Assembly (NCBI GenBank): GCA_019843655.1
Contig: JACDQD010000003.1
Coordinates: 28,136,224 to 28,200,223 of the forward strand
Length of the DNA stretch: 64,000 bases
Source: Lethocerus indicus
Taxonomy: Eukaryota > Arthropoda > Insecta > Hemiptera > Belostomatidae
Reading direction: 5' to 3'
Translations under genes and position numbers: made by a program
Shown: positions 12,933 through 24,807 of the stretch, in pieces
How positions within the stretch are numbered: position 1 is the stretch's first letter
How the letters are laid out: each line of letters begins with the position of its first letter
Notes under the pieces: generated by a model
What the model was told of the DNA's origin: nothing
The model's input: only the letters and a program-made list of their open reading frames with translations
Databases searched by the model: none

Positions 12933-14829
12933 TAATACGTTCACGACTTCTCATAAATGAATCTTGAATTATGACACCTTATTTTTTTTGCATATGGACA
13001 GTTTTTAAGTGAAGCGCAAACATTGGGAATAATAATAAGAGGCTTAGAAGTCGGAAACCGCTGCTCTACTTCAAGTGGGAATATGAGGAATGTTATATTA
13101 GGCCTAAATTGAATCCAGCCAAGAGAAACTGAATTCCTCCCGGAATATGCTGCGATATGTAATATGTGTTGTGTTTGGAACGTGACCTATTTGTTTTAAT
13201 GTGCATTATGTATTCTAGGTATTAGCAGTCTACATATTATTGTATTCCCCACACACAAGCTTCCTGATCGGTTATTAGGATTATACGTTTCACCTCCTTT
13301 GAACTTATATATTAAGTTACATAAAAAAGGCACGTGCTAGAAAAATAACCTCAGCTCATACAATATCTTTTTTTCTAATTGTTCTACAGATTTTTTTATA
13401 TTTCAAGCTATTTTTAATGAGATTAAATGAAATGTGTCACAGTGCCATAGGAGTATTTCATCGGCTTTTATTAGGTTGTCGGCTTTGAAATGGTCCATTA
13501 GTATTGGATGGGGGAGTTACCGAGACGCCGTTTTTCAATATCCCCTGAGCGATATTCTCAGAATTTTTCTCTTCCGTCGACCGGGGCTTGTTTTAGCTTC
13601 AGGCTTTAGCACCAATCTGGAACCAATCCTCTAGCAATTATTTTTTCCTCGCTTTGAAACCCAGCCGATTTGGCCATCGCTATTTTTTGCATGGGTAGAA
13701 GTTTGACACGAATTTTCGTGATCGGGAAGAATTACAAAACTACGGTGTTGAATCATTGAAGAGAAATAAATTTGTCAGTACTACGTTTTCCACAACTTGC
13801 TAGTTACTCTAATTCGGAGGTCAGAATAATCCTTCCTTCTGCCAATCTGGAGATTTAGGAGCTCAAGGAGTCTGTAGGAGTTCAACTCTGGTCACAACTG
13901 AAATGTTATACTGTCCGAAGGATTCAATTTCTATTCGACATTTTTTCATTTGGTTTCATTTCCTACTTTGTACATTTATTTACCACCGGATAATTGCAGT
14001 GGAAAACCTGCGTCCTATATTTAAACTTAGTATCGTTTTCGAAAATTATAAAAAAGGTGTTAGGCATAAAGAAATTATGAAATTAGATTTAAGTATCCTG
14101 TGGGCCGTCTTAGTTTCTTATAGATTACTCTGATAGTCGGGTAATGCGCGTCATCCTTAGTTATCCACATTGGGTTTTGAAAAAACGTTGATTCTTTTTG
14201 ATCGGCCCTTCTCTAGGACTCCATACTATGGGGGAAAGCCCAGGGGGGAGTAGTTTCTGATTGCGACATTGGCTCTCTACTTATTTGAGAACTAAGTCTC
14301 CGTGTGTTCGCACCGCCACGGACCTTTTGCGGGGCGAGAAAAGTCACTCCAATGCCCAGCACTTGTGTCTTGTCTTTCTAGAAGGGGCAAATTCATTGTA
14401 CGTGGTGTGACAGCATCATTAGCAGAATAAAGAACAATTTGTCAAAAAAACCACCTCTGACGATTTTCTTGGAGGCATTTAAATTATCAACCTCTTAAGT
14501 TGTAATGAAAATTGATCCTGAAAATGTCCAACCTCCAAGGGCAATTTGAAGAGATATCAATTCTTTCAGGATCGAGAAAGCATTTAGAAATTGCTACAGC
14601 ATCATTTTCATAATTGTAAAAAAAGAATGGGAAAATAAAATGTGTGACTTCTGGTAGAACTCTTATTGTGTGAAGTATTTCATTACAGCAATTTGTTAAC
14701 GATGAAAGGCAATCATTTTTAAATAATACAACGAAGTATGTGAAATTCTGCATACAAATTAATTTGTTTTTTTATTTAGCAATGAATACGATGTCTTGAT
14801 ACAAATTAATGTTATTATTCTGTTAACAG
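12933..14829. other. Noncoding AT-rich stretch
   Basis: I see no gene. Short frames at 13434-13634, 13903-14133 and 14487-14753 show no codon bias, splice pairing or domain. Confidence 0.5.
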
Positions 14830-14940
14830 GCCCCCCTAGATGTAAACGCGGTACGCATCGGTCGGTTGCAGCTGTCCGCTCCAGCCAATACATCCACCTA
14901 GTATTGATCCACAACTTGTTAACACAACTTCTAAAATTAG
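14830..14940 (+). CDS. Candidate internal exon, product unknown
   Basis: I do not recognise the product. The interval lies between a 3' splice-like site (ttattctgttaacag, ending at 14829) and a strong 5' splice site (AATTAG|GTAAGC). Only one of three frames is open across all 111 bases. It enters with two bases and leaves with one, reading PPRCKRGTHRSVAAVR in its first part and a leucine-rich segment (LVLIHNLLTQLLKL) at the end. The opposite strand is also open across most of the interval (a segment reads WMYWLERTAATDRC), so strand is uncertain. The pyrimidine tract is weak. Confidence 0.2.
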
Positions 14941-15076
14941 GTAAGCATCTGTTTGAGATTACATTCATTTATTTATATTTCGCGTAATTATCTCTTTCGA
15001 TTGTTTAATCAAAGCACTAATCTAATACTAAATAGGTAGGTTTTATAATAAACAGTAATAATATAATATAAATAGC
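14941..15076. other. Very AT-rich spacer
   Basis: The base composition becomes almost pure A/T approaching the palindromes at 15077. I see no gene. Confidence 0.6.
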
Positions 15077-15105
15077 ATTATAATACTTTATTATAGTATT
15101 ATAAT
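15077..15105. repeat. AT-rich hairpin, 11-bp stem
   Basis: Arms attataatac and gtattataat pair perfectly. One more T:A pair inside extends the stem to 11 bp around a 7-base loop. It directly abuts a second, larger palindrome. Confidence 0.9.
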
Positions 15106-15141
15106 ATATTATTATAAATTATTATAATTTATAATAATATA
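15105..15141. repeat. 37-bp perfect AT palindrome
   Basis: Every base from 15105 to 15141 pairs with its mirror around a single central T at 15123. It consists only of A and T. Together with the abutting hairpin it forms a 65-bp cruciform-prone block. Such blocks are typical of AT-rich fragile or replication-pausing sites; function here is inferred only from structure. Confidence 0.95.
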
Positions 15142-18100
15142 AATAACAGGTTTTATATTTCTATTACTATCAAAGTTTTAAACAATGATTTCCAAATATC
15201 TTTTAAATTCGCCCCGTGCCCGATTTCTGAGAAATTGGAGAGGCAGGGGAAATCTCCCTGGAAAGAAATCCCAAGAGAATTGTCTTGAAATCACGCCGAC
15301 GAAATAGTTACTGGTTATTTCTTCTAGTTATTGTCATTGTGATATTAGTCGATAGATTACTAAATATCTCCTCCCCGATATTGCTTCACTCCCCACGGAC
15401 TACCGCGTACCCTCCGAACGCCTTCTCTAGACCGTAACCTCGCTGCGCCCCTTATTTGAAATTTCTCCCATTTTCCTTGCAACTACTTCCTTACTCCTCC
15501 TAGTTATATCTCCCCGTTCCCCGTTATCGACTCTGGCGCAGTCTCCGGCATAGTCCACGCTGCAGCCGTATGCATAAATTGCAGTCGGAACATTTTTAAC
15601 TGAACACAAAAATTGGATATTGTAAACAAAGTGTTAAGTCTGAATTTTCAATTCTATTTAATTAAAACCTAAATCTGTCTGACTCATTGTATGTAATATT
15701 TACAGCTTAAATGTCGGGATATTTTCCACTGTAACATACTCTGAATGAAACATATTTTTGTCTTTATTGAAAATACTTTACTGAAGGTATTCATTTTATA
15801 GGGGGAGGTATATTTCTGGACCATAACCGTCTGCAAGACATTTAAATCCTTTCTTTTTAAGTGAGAAATGGAAATTAAAAAAAGTAATTAAGTATAATCG
15901 GTATTCCGAGAGAGTGTGCTTGGTGGTTAGAAATAACACTAATTTGTGTATTTGATTGAATTTTTAGGTCACGTCTCCTTGTTAAGACTCGTGTGGCGAT
16001 TAATACATTACTGTAAAACTGCTATAATTTTTGTAAAGCAAAATTTAAAAAGCAAACACTATTGCAGGATCAACTCAACTGAGTATGGCGGTATGGGGCG
16101 CGAAAATATATCTGAAATAATAAAATTGCCTTCCTCCATTTAGAATGGACGTATATCGTCGCCGGTAGTGTTTGTTGTGTCGGCCAATTCATTGTCCGCC
16201 CTCGGGTTGGCGCTCTATATTAGCCATTTGTTTATTCAAAAAATTTTGATTAAACTTGCATTGTTGAGAGGTAGAGCGTGGGAAGTACCTAGTTGAATGT
16301 TTAAGTCTTTTTTGGATAATAAATGCATTTGCTCTGGCGCCTAAAGCTAGAATATAAAATAAACCGTTGCTTTATAGTTGGGCGATTACATTTATAATGT
16401 AATTTTATTATTAATTCGACAATAAAATATGTTTAATGGAGGTTTTAGAAAGCGTTGAGTTAAATTATGTTTATCCTATTTCTTTTTCTATACTGGGGAC
16501 TCTAATCAGAGTGCTCGATTTCATTGTTCTAATTTTTTCTAGATACTCTGCTATTCCCGCCTATCCATCTCAATATGAACTTGGTAAATGGTCGAATAGA
16601 ACTATTATCATAGCCTATATATTTTTTTAGGCCTATTGATCACTGCTAAGGACAAAAATATTGACATTGGTTATAGATGTTCCTGGGTAATTGCCACTGA
16701 CTATAATTTTCAGTTTCCTTAAAGTCGATTCTGTAAACGTTTATTATCTTAATCTTCTTAGCGTTCAATTTCTTATGGAAGGAAAACCCGGCCGTGACCT
16801 GAATTAATTAGTCCGGGCTCTATAAGTTGGAGCGGGCGGCCGCTTATACTTCAGTTAATTACTTGGTCGACTCTTTATAGAAGCGAGCAACAACACTCGC
16901 CCTCAGCTGGCTAGTAACCAATGCTACCGAACTCCTCCCGGTTCATGTATTTTAACAAGTAGCTGCCAAGAATCCGGGCACCTGTTAGCAATTAGCCGAA
17001 AATTAATCTTCAGCTGAACTATTTAATTCACTTTAAGTTCATTTCACTATCAGCTCATCACTTTGTTGACGTCGACTGCAAAATATAAACTATATATTGA
17101 GATCCGACCAATTTTTATAATCGTGAAAAATGTATTTATACATTAATTAACCTATCGGTTGTTTTGCCAGTGATTGCACTGTTCAGATGTTTCGCCAGCG
17201 TCAGAAGTATTGATGTCCATAATATCTTTTTGTCATTTACGTAAATTTTGCAATCATTAGAGTTTTAAAAAGTCGGATTTAAAATTGAAACTGTCACGAT
17301 ACCGCATAATGCAGACGATTCAGTTTCCTTAAATATTTCGTAATTTTCACGAAAGGTTATAATTGTGGAATGGGCACGCCAAATACTTCCCGTCATTGGG
17401 TCGATATATATTCATTTCATTTTAAAAGGATTCATTAAACTTCATCTGCGGCGTGACTCTGTTCGTGCAGCTAAATCTTCCGATACTCGATTATCGCGTT
17501 CAAGTTAATCCGGCGACATTCCTGTGGAGGTCTATTTTGCCATTGATAATAGGCAAATAATATTCTCTTCTAGAAGTTTTAAAATTAACTCTTGTTGATT
17601 AACGAATGAGTGGAATTCATTCCACTCCAAAAAGAGTTTTTTTGGCTCACTCATTTACTTATCTTCTCCACGCACCTATTCAATATACTGCATTAACTTT
17701 AGAGCCCTGAATTATAAATTTTTGATTTTATGAACTAAAATGTGCCGCAGACTGGATTTAATTATGTCCGTATATCTGAAACCTACAGTCAGTGGAAATA
17801 ATTAGCACAATCCACTCATCGCAATATGAAGGAAATTTCCGCTTCGACATAATTAAATTTTTATTAATGTTGACAGAATTCAATATATTAAATAATTAAT
17901 TAATGAGCTGTCAGGCGCGATCAAAAAGGTTACATTTATTTCCTCAGTTTATTTCGTTTATTTCTCGCTTTCAGGTATATAATCATGTGTTTAGGAAAGA
18001 TGAAGTTTATTCTCCTCCTTTGCATAAATCAGTGGGCGCATTTGTTTATTCCTGTTTATCCGGTACCTCATGTACAATTCATTCGGTTTTTAAATGTGCG

Positions 18101-18290
18101 TCCGACGGAATAAAATATATTTTATGTTCATATTAGATCCGGTGAAGTATTTTTTTTGCTATACGAGCGGCATGCACCGAGGGATTAATAAGAGAATAAT
18201 AGGTTCTTAGAAGACATGCCGGAGATCGGAAGTACGCCCACTGTAACTAATAGTGTTACTAAGTGAGGACAAGTGGAGAGTGTTTTTATC
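15142..18290. other. Noncoding AT-rich stretch
   Basis: I see no supported gene. A minus-strand frame at 15427-15609 has a G/C-rich third position in its middle part (around the residues YGCSVDYAGDC) but no splice signals. A plus-strand stretch after a 3' splice-like site (ccttcctccatttag, near 16143) stays open for about 44 codons with a hydrophobic start. A patch at 17440-17530 is open on both strands. None is strong enough to call. Confidence 0.45.
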
Positions 18291-18600
18291 GTTGTCGGAG
18301 TTGGGGTCAGTTTTAGCCCCGTTGGCAATTAGAGCGTGGACGGTTTAGCGTGGGGACAGGGCACACACACACTGACAGAGGGCGCGCCACATTGCGTGTA
18401 CCTAACGGCGGCCGCAGCCCCACATAAATAAAGGCCGGCCAACCTTTAACTCCTCGCCCTCCTCCAACCCCACCGGCTAAGCTCAGCACACGCTGCTTCG
18501 CTTTAGTGCTCTTGAATGCCCCAACCGATTTACCGGAGGTTAGACCGCAGTACACTTAACGCTAAACGCTCCGGAACTTGAAAAGCGGGGCACTTAAATA
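18290..18600. other. GC-rich CpG island
   Basis: A sharply GC-rich and CpG-rich island in AT-rich surroundings. It contains GGCGCGCC (18381), GCGGCCGC (18408) and GGCCGGCC (18433) within 60 bp, and a short CA run near 18362. A minus-strand frame of 80 codons (18313-18555) and a plus-strand frame of about 45 codons cross it, neither with a recognised domain. Candidate explanations are a promoter, a conserved regulatory element or an unrecognised GC-rich exon. Confidence 0.5.
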
Positions 18601-20503
18601 TGACTCGCGGTCATTTTTAAGCCACCTGCGAGTAGGACGTTGGTGAACATTTTTGGAAAATTAATTTTGGAATTCAGTTATTAATCATCCTTCCATTAAT
18701 GTTGGGATCATCTCTCTACATCAGAATGTTTTTTCTGTGAGATTTTTCTTTATCCGCAAACCCTCAAGCACCCAGACAAATTAAATTTACGTTTAAAGTA
18801 ATACCGATTGCACTTATATGCAGGAACAGTGCCTTTATCATATATAGATGTTTACGAGCTATATGATATTATTTATGAAAATATTTATTACAATATCTTG
18901 GTCGCGATGCGTCAAATAAATTGAACTTTTGCTTCGTTGAAATTAAGGGGCCACGGGAAAAAGGCTTTTCCGTCCTTATTAAACAAAGGTAGCGGAGAAG
19001 TGGCGTCGGTAGAAGCCGAAACCGGTCCACCTTGGGATTTCTCTGTACTATTTAATGTGATATATGGGTGATAATTTAGGTCGCTATTTCAAATATATCT
19101 GGCTACACAACCCATGCATTATATATACATATATTTATGCCGTTTAGATAAGACCTGGAGGCGCGTAACGGCCAAAATGACAGAATGGCAACGCCCGGGT
19201 TGCCAGAATGGGATTTTCCTTCTACTAAAACATGCACTGAAAAATACATTAGGGGATATTATATATGAGATTAGATGCACCTCGATTTCAAATACTCCAA
19301 AGCCGGAATCAATGCGAGAAAAAATGAAACAATAGATAATTGCGTTGAATTGGGTATCATATTTTAATTGTTGAGTACCTTACTCATTTAGCGCGATGGT
19401 TGAATAGTCATTCGCGTTCGATTACTCCTGGTATGGAAAACCAGACGCTCTTTTATAAATTAATGATTAAAAGGAAACAACTTTATATCTTTCTTGATAC
19501 CTTAATTAGTTTTGGTAATATTGCGATTATTTCACATGGTTCGGAAACTGTAGACCAAGCGCTCATCCATGCTAGTAGAAATAGATGAAGATAAGGTTAA
19601 CCTATACAGTATTTACCAGTATATTTTATAAATGTTTTCATTGTATTTATATTTCAATAACACAGCTATGTTTACGTTATAGCGTAATAATCCAGCGTAT
19701 ATTTTTTTATTATTTGTTATAACTCGTAATTCCTAACTTGAGTACTTCTGCGAAAGGATAAGATTATATTTTTTAGTGAAATTGGGATTACGTTTTTTTT
19801 GGTACTGAAATATAAATGAAAAATAAAGTATGACTTTTATAGGTCTCTTGAAAATTCATTGATGAAAATTTTCTGAACCTATTTTTATACCAACATTCTT
19901 AATATAATTTCCTTACAGATCCCATATTTTGATCCCCCCCCCGTCTTTGTACTGCCTATAAAAAATATGTTTTATAATGTCTTAAAACATTTAGAATATA
20001 TGTATTAAATTATTTTTTATAGTGTAATAATACCCAAGCTAGAGGGACATATGAGAGAAAATTTTAAGAATTGTTTCGTTGCATTTCTGCGAAATTCAAA
20101 ATAATATTTCAGCTAAATCCCCGGGGGTTTCAGGAGGCATGAGTCACGGGAACAGAATAAACTCACGTATTTCACCTTGCAGTTTGTATTTGAATCACGT
20201 ATTGGGTTCTAACGAGAGAGAGATATAACAAATCGAGAAAAAGGACGAGGCCTCCCTCACATTGCCACATGTTCCTTTATCCAGTTCGGTTTTTGAAGAA
20301 AATTAACCATTTCTTATTTAAGTACCGCTGTCCATTTGTGAATGTATAAAATACGAGCTATGGAATGAGCCATATGACTTCCTGTTAGCAATCGATTAAT
20401 CCCCGTTTCACTGTATATTTACTCTGTACAGCTGAGTTAGCCTTCCGGAAAATATTTTGATAATTATGACTTTTCTTCTTCTCCGCTCCTCTTCTCCACG
20501 ACA
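18601..20503. other. Noncoding AT-rich stretch
   Basis: I see no gene. On the minus strand at 19014-19031 there is a copy of the accggtttcgg word also found at 30.07 and 33.53 kb. A 3' splice-like site (taatttccttacag) near 19918 is followed by 28 open codons of AT-rich third positions and a run of C; I do not call it. Confidence 0.5.
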
Positions 20504-20531
20504 GGTAATATTTCATTTTACAAATATTACC
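20504..20531. repeat. 10-bp perfect hairpin after a pyrimidine tract
   Basis: Arms ggtaatattt and aaatattacc pair perfectly around an 8-base loop. It follows directly on a long pyrimidine tract that ends in an AG, so a 3' splice-like site lies at the foot of the stem. Confidence 0.8.
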
Positions 20532-23500
20532 ACCAAATCGTTTTCCGTTTCATTCTTCTGTGGTCATATACAGGTGCTTTAAATAAATGTGCATGACGTG
20601 TTTGAGAGCGTGGCCGGTGTCTGGTCTAACGAGATGGAAATAATAAAGTGAGCGATACAGCCGTAAGATTGGTGAGGGGAGGAAGTTCTGTCTAGTACAT
20701 TTTCTCTTATCAAGAGGCTGTGATCGTGAAGCCGGCGCCATACACATGCGGGCTTTACCTCTCCAATATAATCGCCAGATTTACCGCCTCAACGTCGGAT
20801 TTTAGCCCTACTCCAATCATAACTACGGCAAATTCAATGAGGTTGGGAATGAATTTATTCGACAGTATTTCTCTAATTGTTCCCACGTGTATTGCCGCTT
20901 TTGAAAGGTAAATATATTCCAGAGGTAAATCCCTGAGGGTTTGAAATATTATCACTCGCTATAATATTAGAAATGGATTTTTGGCCTCTGTTCTGTGTAG
21001 TTATTTTATGGCAGTATAATTGCATTTGATTTTGTACTGGAATTCCTCGTAAAATGTTGATATTCCAACTTCCAGAAATTTGTTTTTTTCCCCTTTTCCC
21101 ACTAAAGTGAGAATCGTATTACTCAAGGACTGTAGTCCTGTAGGATTAAGTGAAATTAAATTTTCGATATGTTTGCAGATATTTATTGTAACGGAGACAC
21201 CGGAAAAATAGAGAACGACGAAAATGCTTCGGAATAACAAATACTATGGATGGGAGCAATACGTCTTCTTGACATGTTAGCGACGAGAGTATTTGCTTTC
21301 GGACCTTTTCCGCTCAAATGACGAGAAAAATGTTCATAATGGCGAGTGCTTTACTGAATCGTGTGGACATGGTCGACGTCAAAGGGCAAAGGGTGTAATT
21401 TTGTTGAGTTGTATTATTTGCGATTTGAAAATATTGAGATGGCGTTATTTAAACTTATTTTTTAAAGTAAAAATAACCTAAAAAAGTAAAACACATAAGT
21501 AAAAATAATTATTTTAATATCCTTTTAATTGAATGTATTGTTCAAATGTATTTCAATTTGCGCCTCTGATGTGTAAATCTTCACATGTTGAATGATCCAG
21601 TACTTCGTTTGAAATGTTAATTTAACATTACGTTGTTTTACACTCGAAAATATATTCGTTGATGCTAATCTTGTAAACGGATGGAAACAACGGTTTTTGA
21701 ACTGAAAGCGCTGGGCTGTTGCTCACTCAAATTAAGCCTCACTCTAGTTAGTGGTGTTAACACTGGGGTTTCGCCCAATGTGGGGTCGCAAAAAGCGTGC
21801 TACACGAAACAATAAAGCCAGTTCCAGATTTCTACTACTGTACAAGACTAGGGAACATTTTCTGCCGCTTTAAAGATTTTATTTTCAATCACCATCCCAG
21901 TTAGAAGATTTTTCACATTAAAGAAATTATTTATTAAATAGTGCTACTATGATTGTAGTTAAGTATTTGTACGTCTCAAAAAATGGTTGATATCGCTCAG
22001 ATATTAGGCAGATATATTTTAATAAGGTTCTTTAAGTTTATATTTTGAGGTAGTGAATTATAAGATTAAATGATTGAAATATTGGAGATTTGATTTATTT
22101 CCTTCAGAAGGACAATATATGCCGTGTGACAATAAAGTTTTAGAAACTCTAATTATAACTCCAACATATTACACCAAAAAATGGTTAGTTTTTAATCTAG
22201 GCTATTTTTGTTTTATACGTTAAAAATTATGGCAGAGGGTGCTTTCTAAGTTTTCAGCGAGCTCATTTTGTGTATTATTTTAATTTGTTCTGTAAGCAGG
22301 GACAGGGACCAATTTTAAATCTCATTTCCGCCGGGATGTTTGCTTCTTGGTTTTAGAAAAACAGAACGCAGAAAACGAAGGGGTACATGAATGCTAAGGG
22401 AGCTCCCCCCTCTGTGTGCCAAGTGGCAGCCTCCCGCTTCTACTTACCTTTCTGTTATGCGCTCCTACACAATATTCCCGCGCCGCCATCTTCCCTTCCT
22501 AATAAACGAACCGAGCCGGAACACGTACGAGCAATTTGGACTGATGCAGCAAAACGAACGAAAATGCAAAGGCGAAAATTTGTCGATCTCGCGTATTCTG
22601 AGTTCATTTCGAAGATTACCCTTGAACTTGCTTTACATTATAATCTATTATATTGATAATACGCGTTTCGATTTTCTGAAATGGATTCTTGAGTATTTAG
22701 TATACATTTTTTAATTCTTCGACTCGATAGCTTAGGATTTGTGATAGGAATCCCCACAGTATTTACGGACGTCATACGAGACATCTTCAACAAATCTAGA
22801 AGTTCTGTCTCCCTCCTTCTGTTTTTCTTCTTTGCATTTTTAGTGTATATTCTATTAACCGAATAGAGTGATGACGCTCGCGCAATGCTTAATTATTTAT
22901 TAAGTCAGACTAATGACTGGTGTCAGACTGAAGCCCAAAGTTTGTCTATAGTAACTAAAGCATTGAAAGACTGATAATTGCCCAAGCCCTCGCCGCCCAC
23001 AATACCTCGGTCTCATTGTTGAGGGCTTCCTGGGCCCTGGGAATGAGGGGTTCCATTCGTCAACCTTCAGACGCATTATAACACCCGTTGTATTTGAGCA
23101 ACAACAGGACTTCGTTGTATTTGTTTTTTTTGGGAAGGGGGGCCGGCACGGGATCAATGGGGCGGCTGGGGGAAGAACAACCCATTATAAAGGGTAAACG
23201 ACGGAGTTTTTTTGAAGTTTTTACCTTTTTTTTGGTATTCAGTGAAAGAATAAATTGGAAGAGCGGTAGCAAAGAAGACAATTGTGAGAGGGGTCATTGT
23301 TGGGGCCGAGCCTGGGACCTCTCCTTCCGCGATAAGTCACATCACATTTCAGAGGCCGAGACCTTTTTTCTTTTATTTCGCTCCTCTAGACCGACGCCGC
23401 TCTCCACACGAGTACCCTCCAATTGCCTTATGTCGCGTTACTTTTGTCTCTACTTTATTTTCTATCCATAAATGTAATTGCATTGGAATGCGTGAAAGAT

Positions 23501-24749
23501 TTTTGAAGTGAATTTTATCAGTTCTACTCGAATGCTTCTACGAGGATATTACCTTTTCCAGTAATGCACACATTTATTTAAAATAAAACTCTACATACTT
23601 GGTAGAAATTCGGGTATTTATTCTTTCAATGGAAAAAATATAATTTGACGTTTGGTATTTTATTATGTATATGTTTACTATATTGCAACAAACAGCATTT
23701 ATATAAATATGTTTTTGACCTCCCTATACGATCATGTACTATATTTTAAATATGAACTATAACTTAATTAAAGAAATAACCTATAGAATTATTGACAATT
23801 ATTATTAAACGAGTCAAATGAAATCGTAGATAATATTATCTCTATTTTATTATTACGTGTTCTACCACAGCTGCGGCGATGATAACAATCACAGATTGCT
23901 TCCGAACGTTGCAGATTTAAAAATAGGACAGTTCACCACATACTTTATCAGTTATGGGCAGAAAACTATAGTAGAAAATAACAGATTGTGAAATATAACC
24001 CTCCCACTTCAATAGGATTTTTTGTTAATTTCATTAGTCTTTATCGTACGAACACTTGATATAATAATAATGGATATGTTTGGGCGTGATAAGGAAAGCA
24101 ACAACACACGACATGTTTGTCCGATAAGTGTATCATTTTTGGGGAGAGATAAAGGTACGGCGGTTGTTTTGAAAATTTTTCATCGGTACATCGTAAAATA
24201 AACAGTACAACTGATAATTAAACGCCCTATTGCACTCCACCTCGACGTTTCTCTAACAGAAATCGTCTGACGTCCGATTTCGCTGTAGAGTGCTGTAGAC
24301 GTTTTCAATAAATACTAGTGCCTCATTATAACTCTCTATTAAAACTATACTGTCACAGTCATCCATTGGTGTCATGTAATAGAAGGTGGAACCATAGCAG
24401 AGCACACCATTATCTCCATTCATTGTCCAAAACGCAAGGCACTATCGACAGGGACTGGCAAGTTAAGGGGAGTAGATTTCAATATCAAGTGTTATTCAAA
24501 TACAATCGCTGTACAGTGATATATTTTGAACGGTCCTGGAATTCCTTGGTGGAACATGGAGGACCCGGCCGATACCTAATGTCCGCCCCACTCCAAACAC
24601 AAACCTGGAGCTCAATTTAATTATTCAAGAATGCCCCGGGTGACGCGGTTGGCGGAGGGAGACCCGTAATTTGAATTCTGTCAGAAGTCCCTAACTTGGA
24701 ACTACGTGGCCAACCTTCCAATTTCCTCGACTGCTCTTGTCTCTTTCAG
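20532..24749. other. Noncoding stretch with antisense-overlapping frames
   Basis: The interval 20720-20955 is open for 63 codons on the plus strand and 66 on the minus strand, and both ends carry GTAAA donor-like strings in opposite orientation. The minus-strand peptide (for example AVVMIGVGLKSDVEA) looks protein-like, but I recognise no family and cannot choose a strand. CCGCCATCTT (a YY1/Pho-type word) lies at 22483-22492. A GC-rich patch at 23100-23460 holds frames with no domain. No gene is called. Confidence 0.45.
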
Positions 24750-24807
24750 GACCGGTTCGGCCTGCCTCGATGTCCTGGACGTGGGCGAAGGGTCTAGGAT
24801 GCACCTG
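24750..24807 (+). CDS. Candidate internal exon, product unknown
   Basis: I do not recognise the product. A strong 3' splice site (ctgctcttgtctctttcag) ends at 24749. The next 58 bases are much more G/C-rich than their surroundings, and CACCTG|GTGAAT begins a possible intron at 24808. The frame that fits enters with one base and reads TGSACLDVLDVGEGSRMHL. Fifteen of its 19 codons end in G or C, against 13 and 9 at positions one and two, as expected of coding DNA in an AT-rich genome. Another frame is also open across the exon, and the donor is not ideal. Confidence 0.27.

Noticed and set aside
20720..20955. Antisense pair of frames with donor-like ends on both strands
   Set aside because: The two strands score equally by eye and neither peptide was recognised.
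22046..22053. tgaggtag, the let-7 seed
   Set aside because: Only the seed matches. No precursor hairpin is present.
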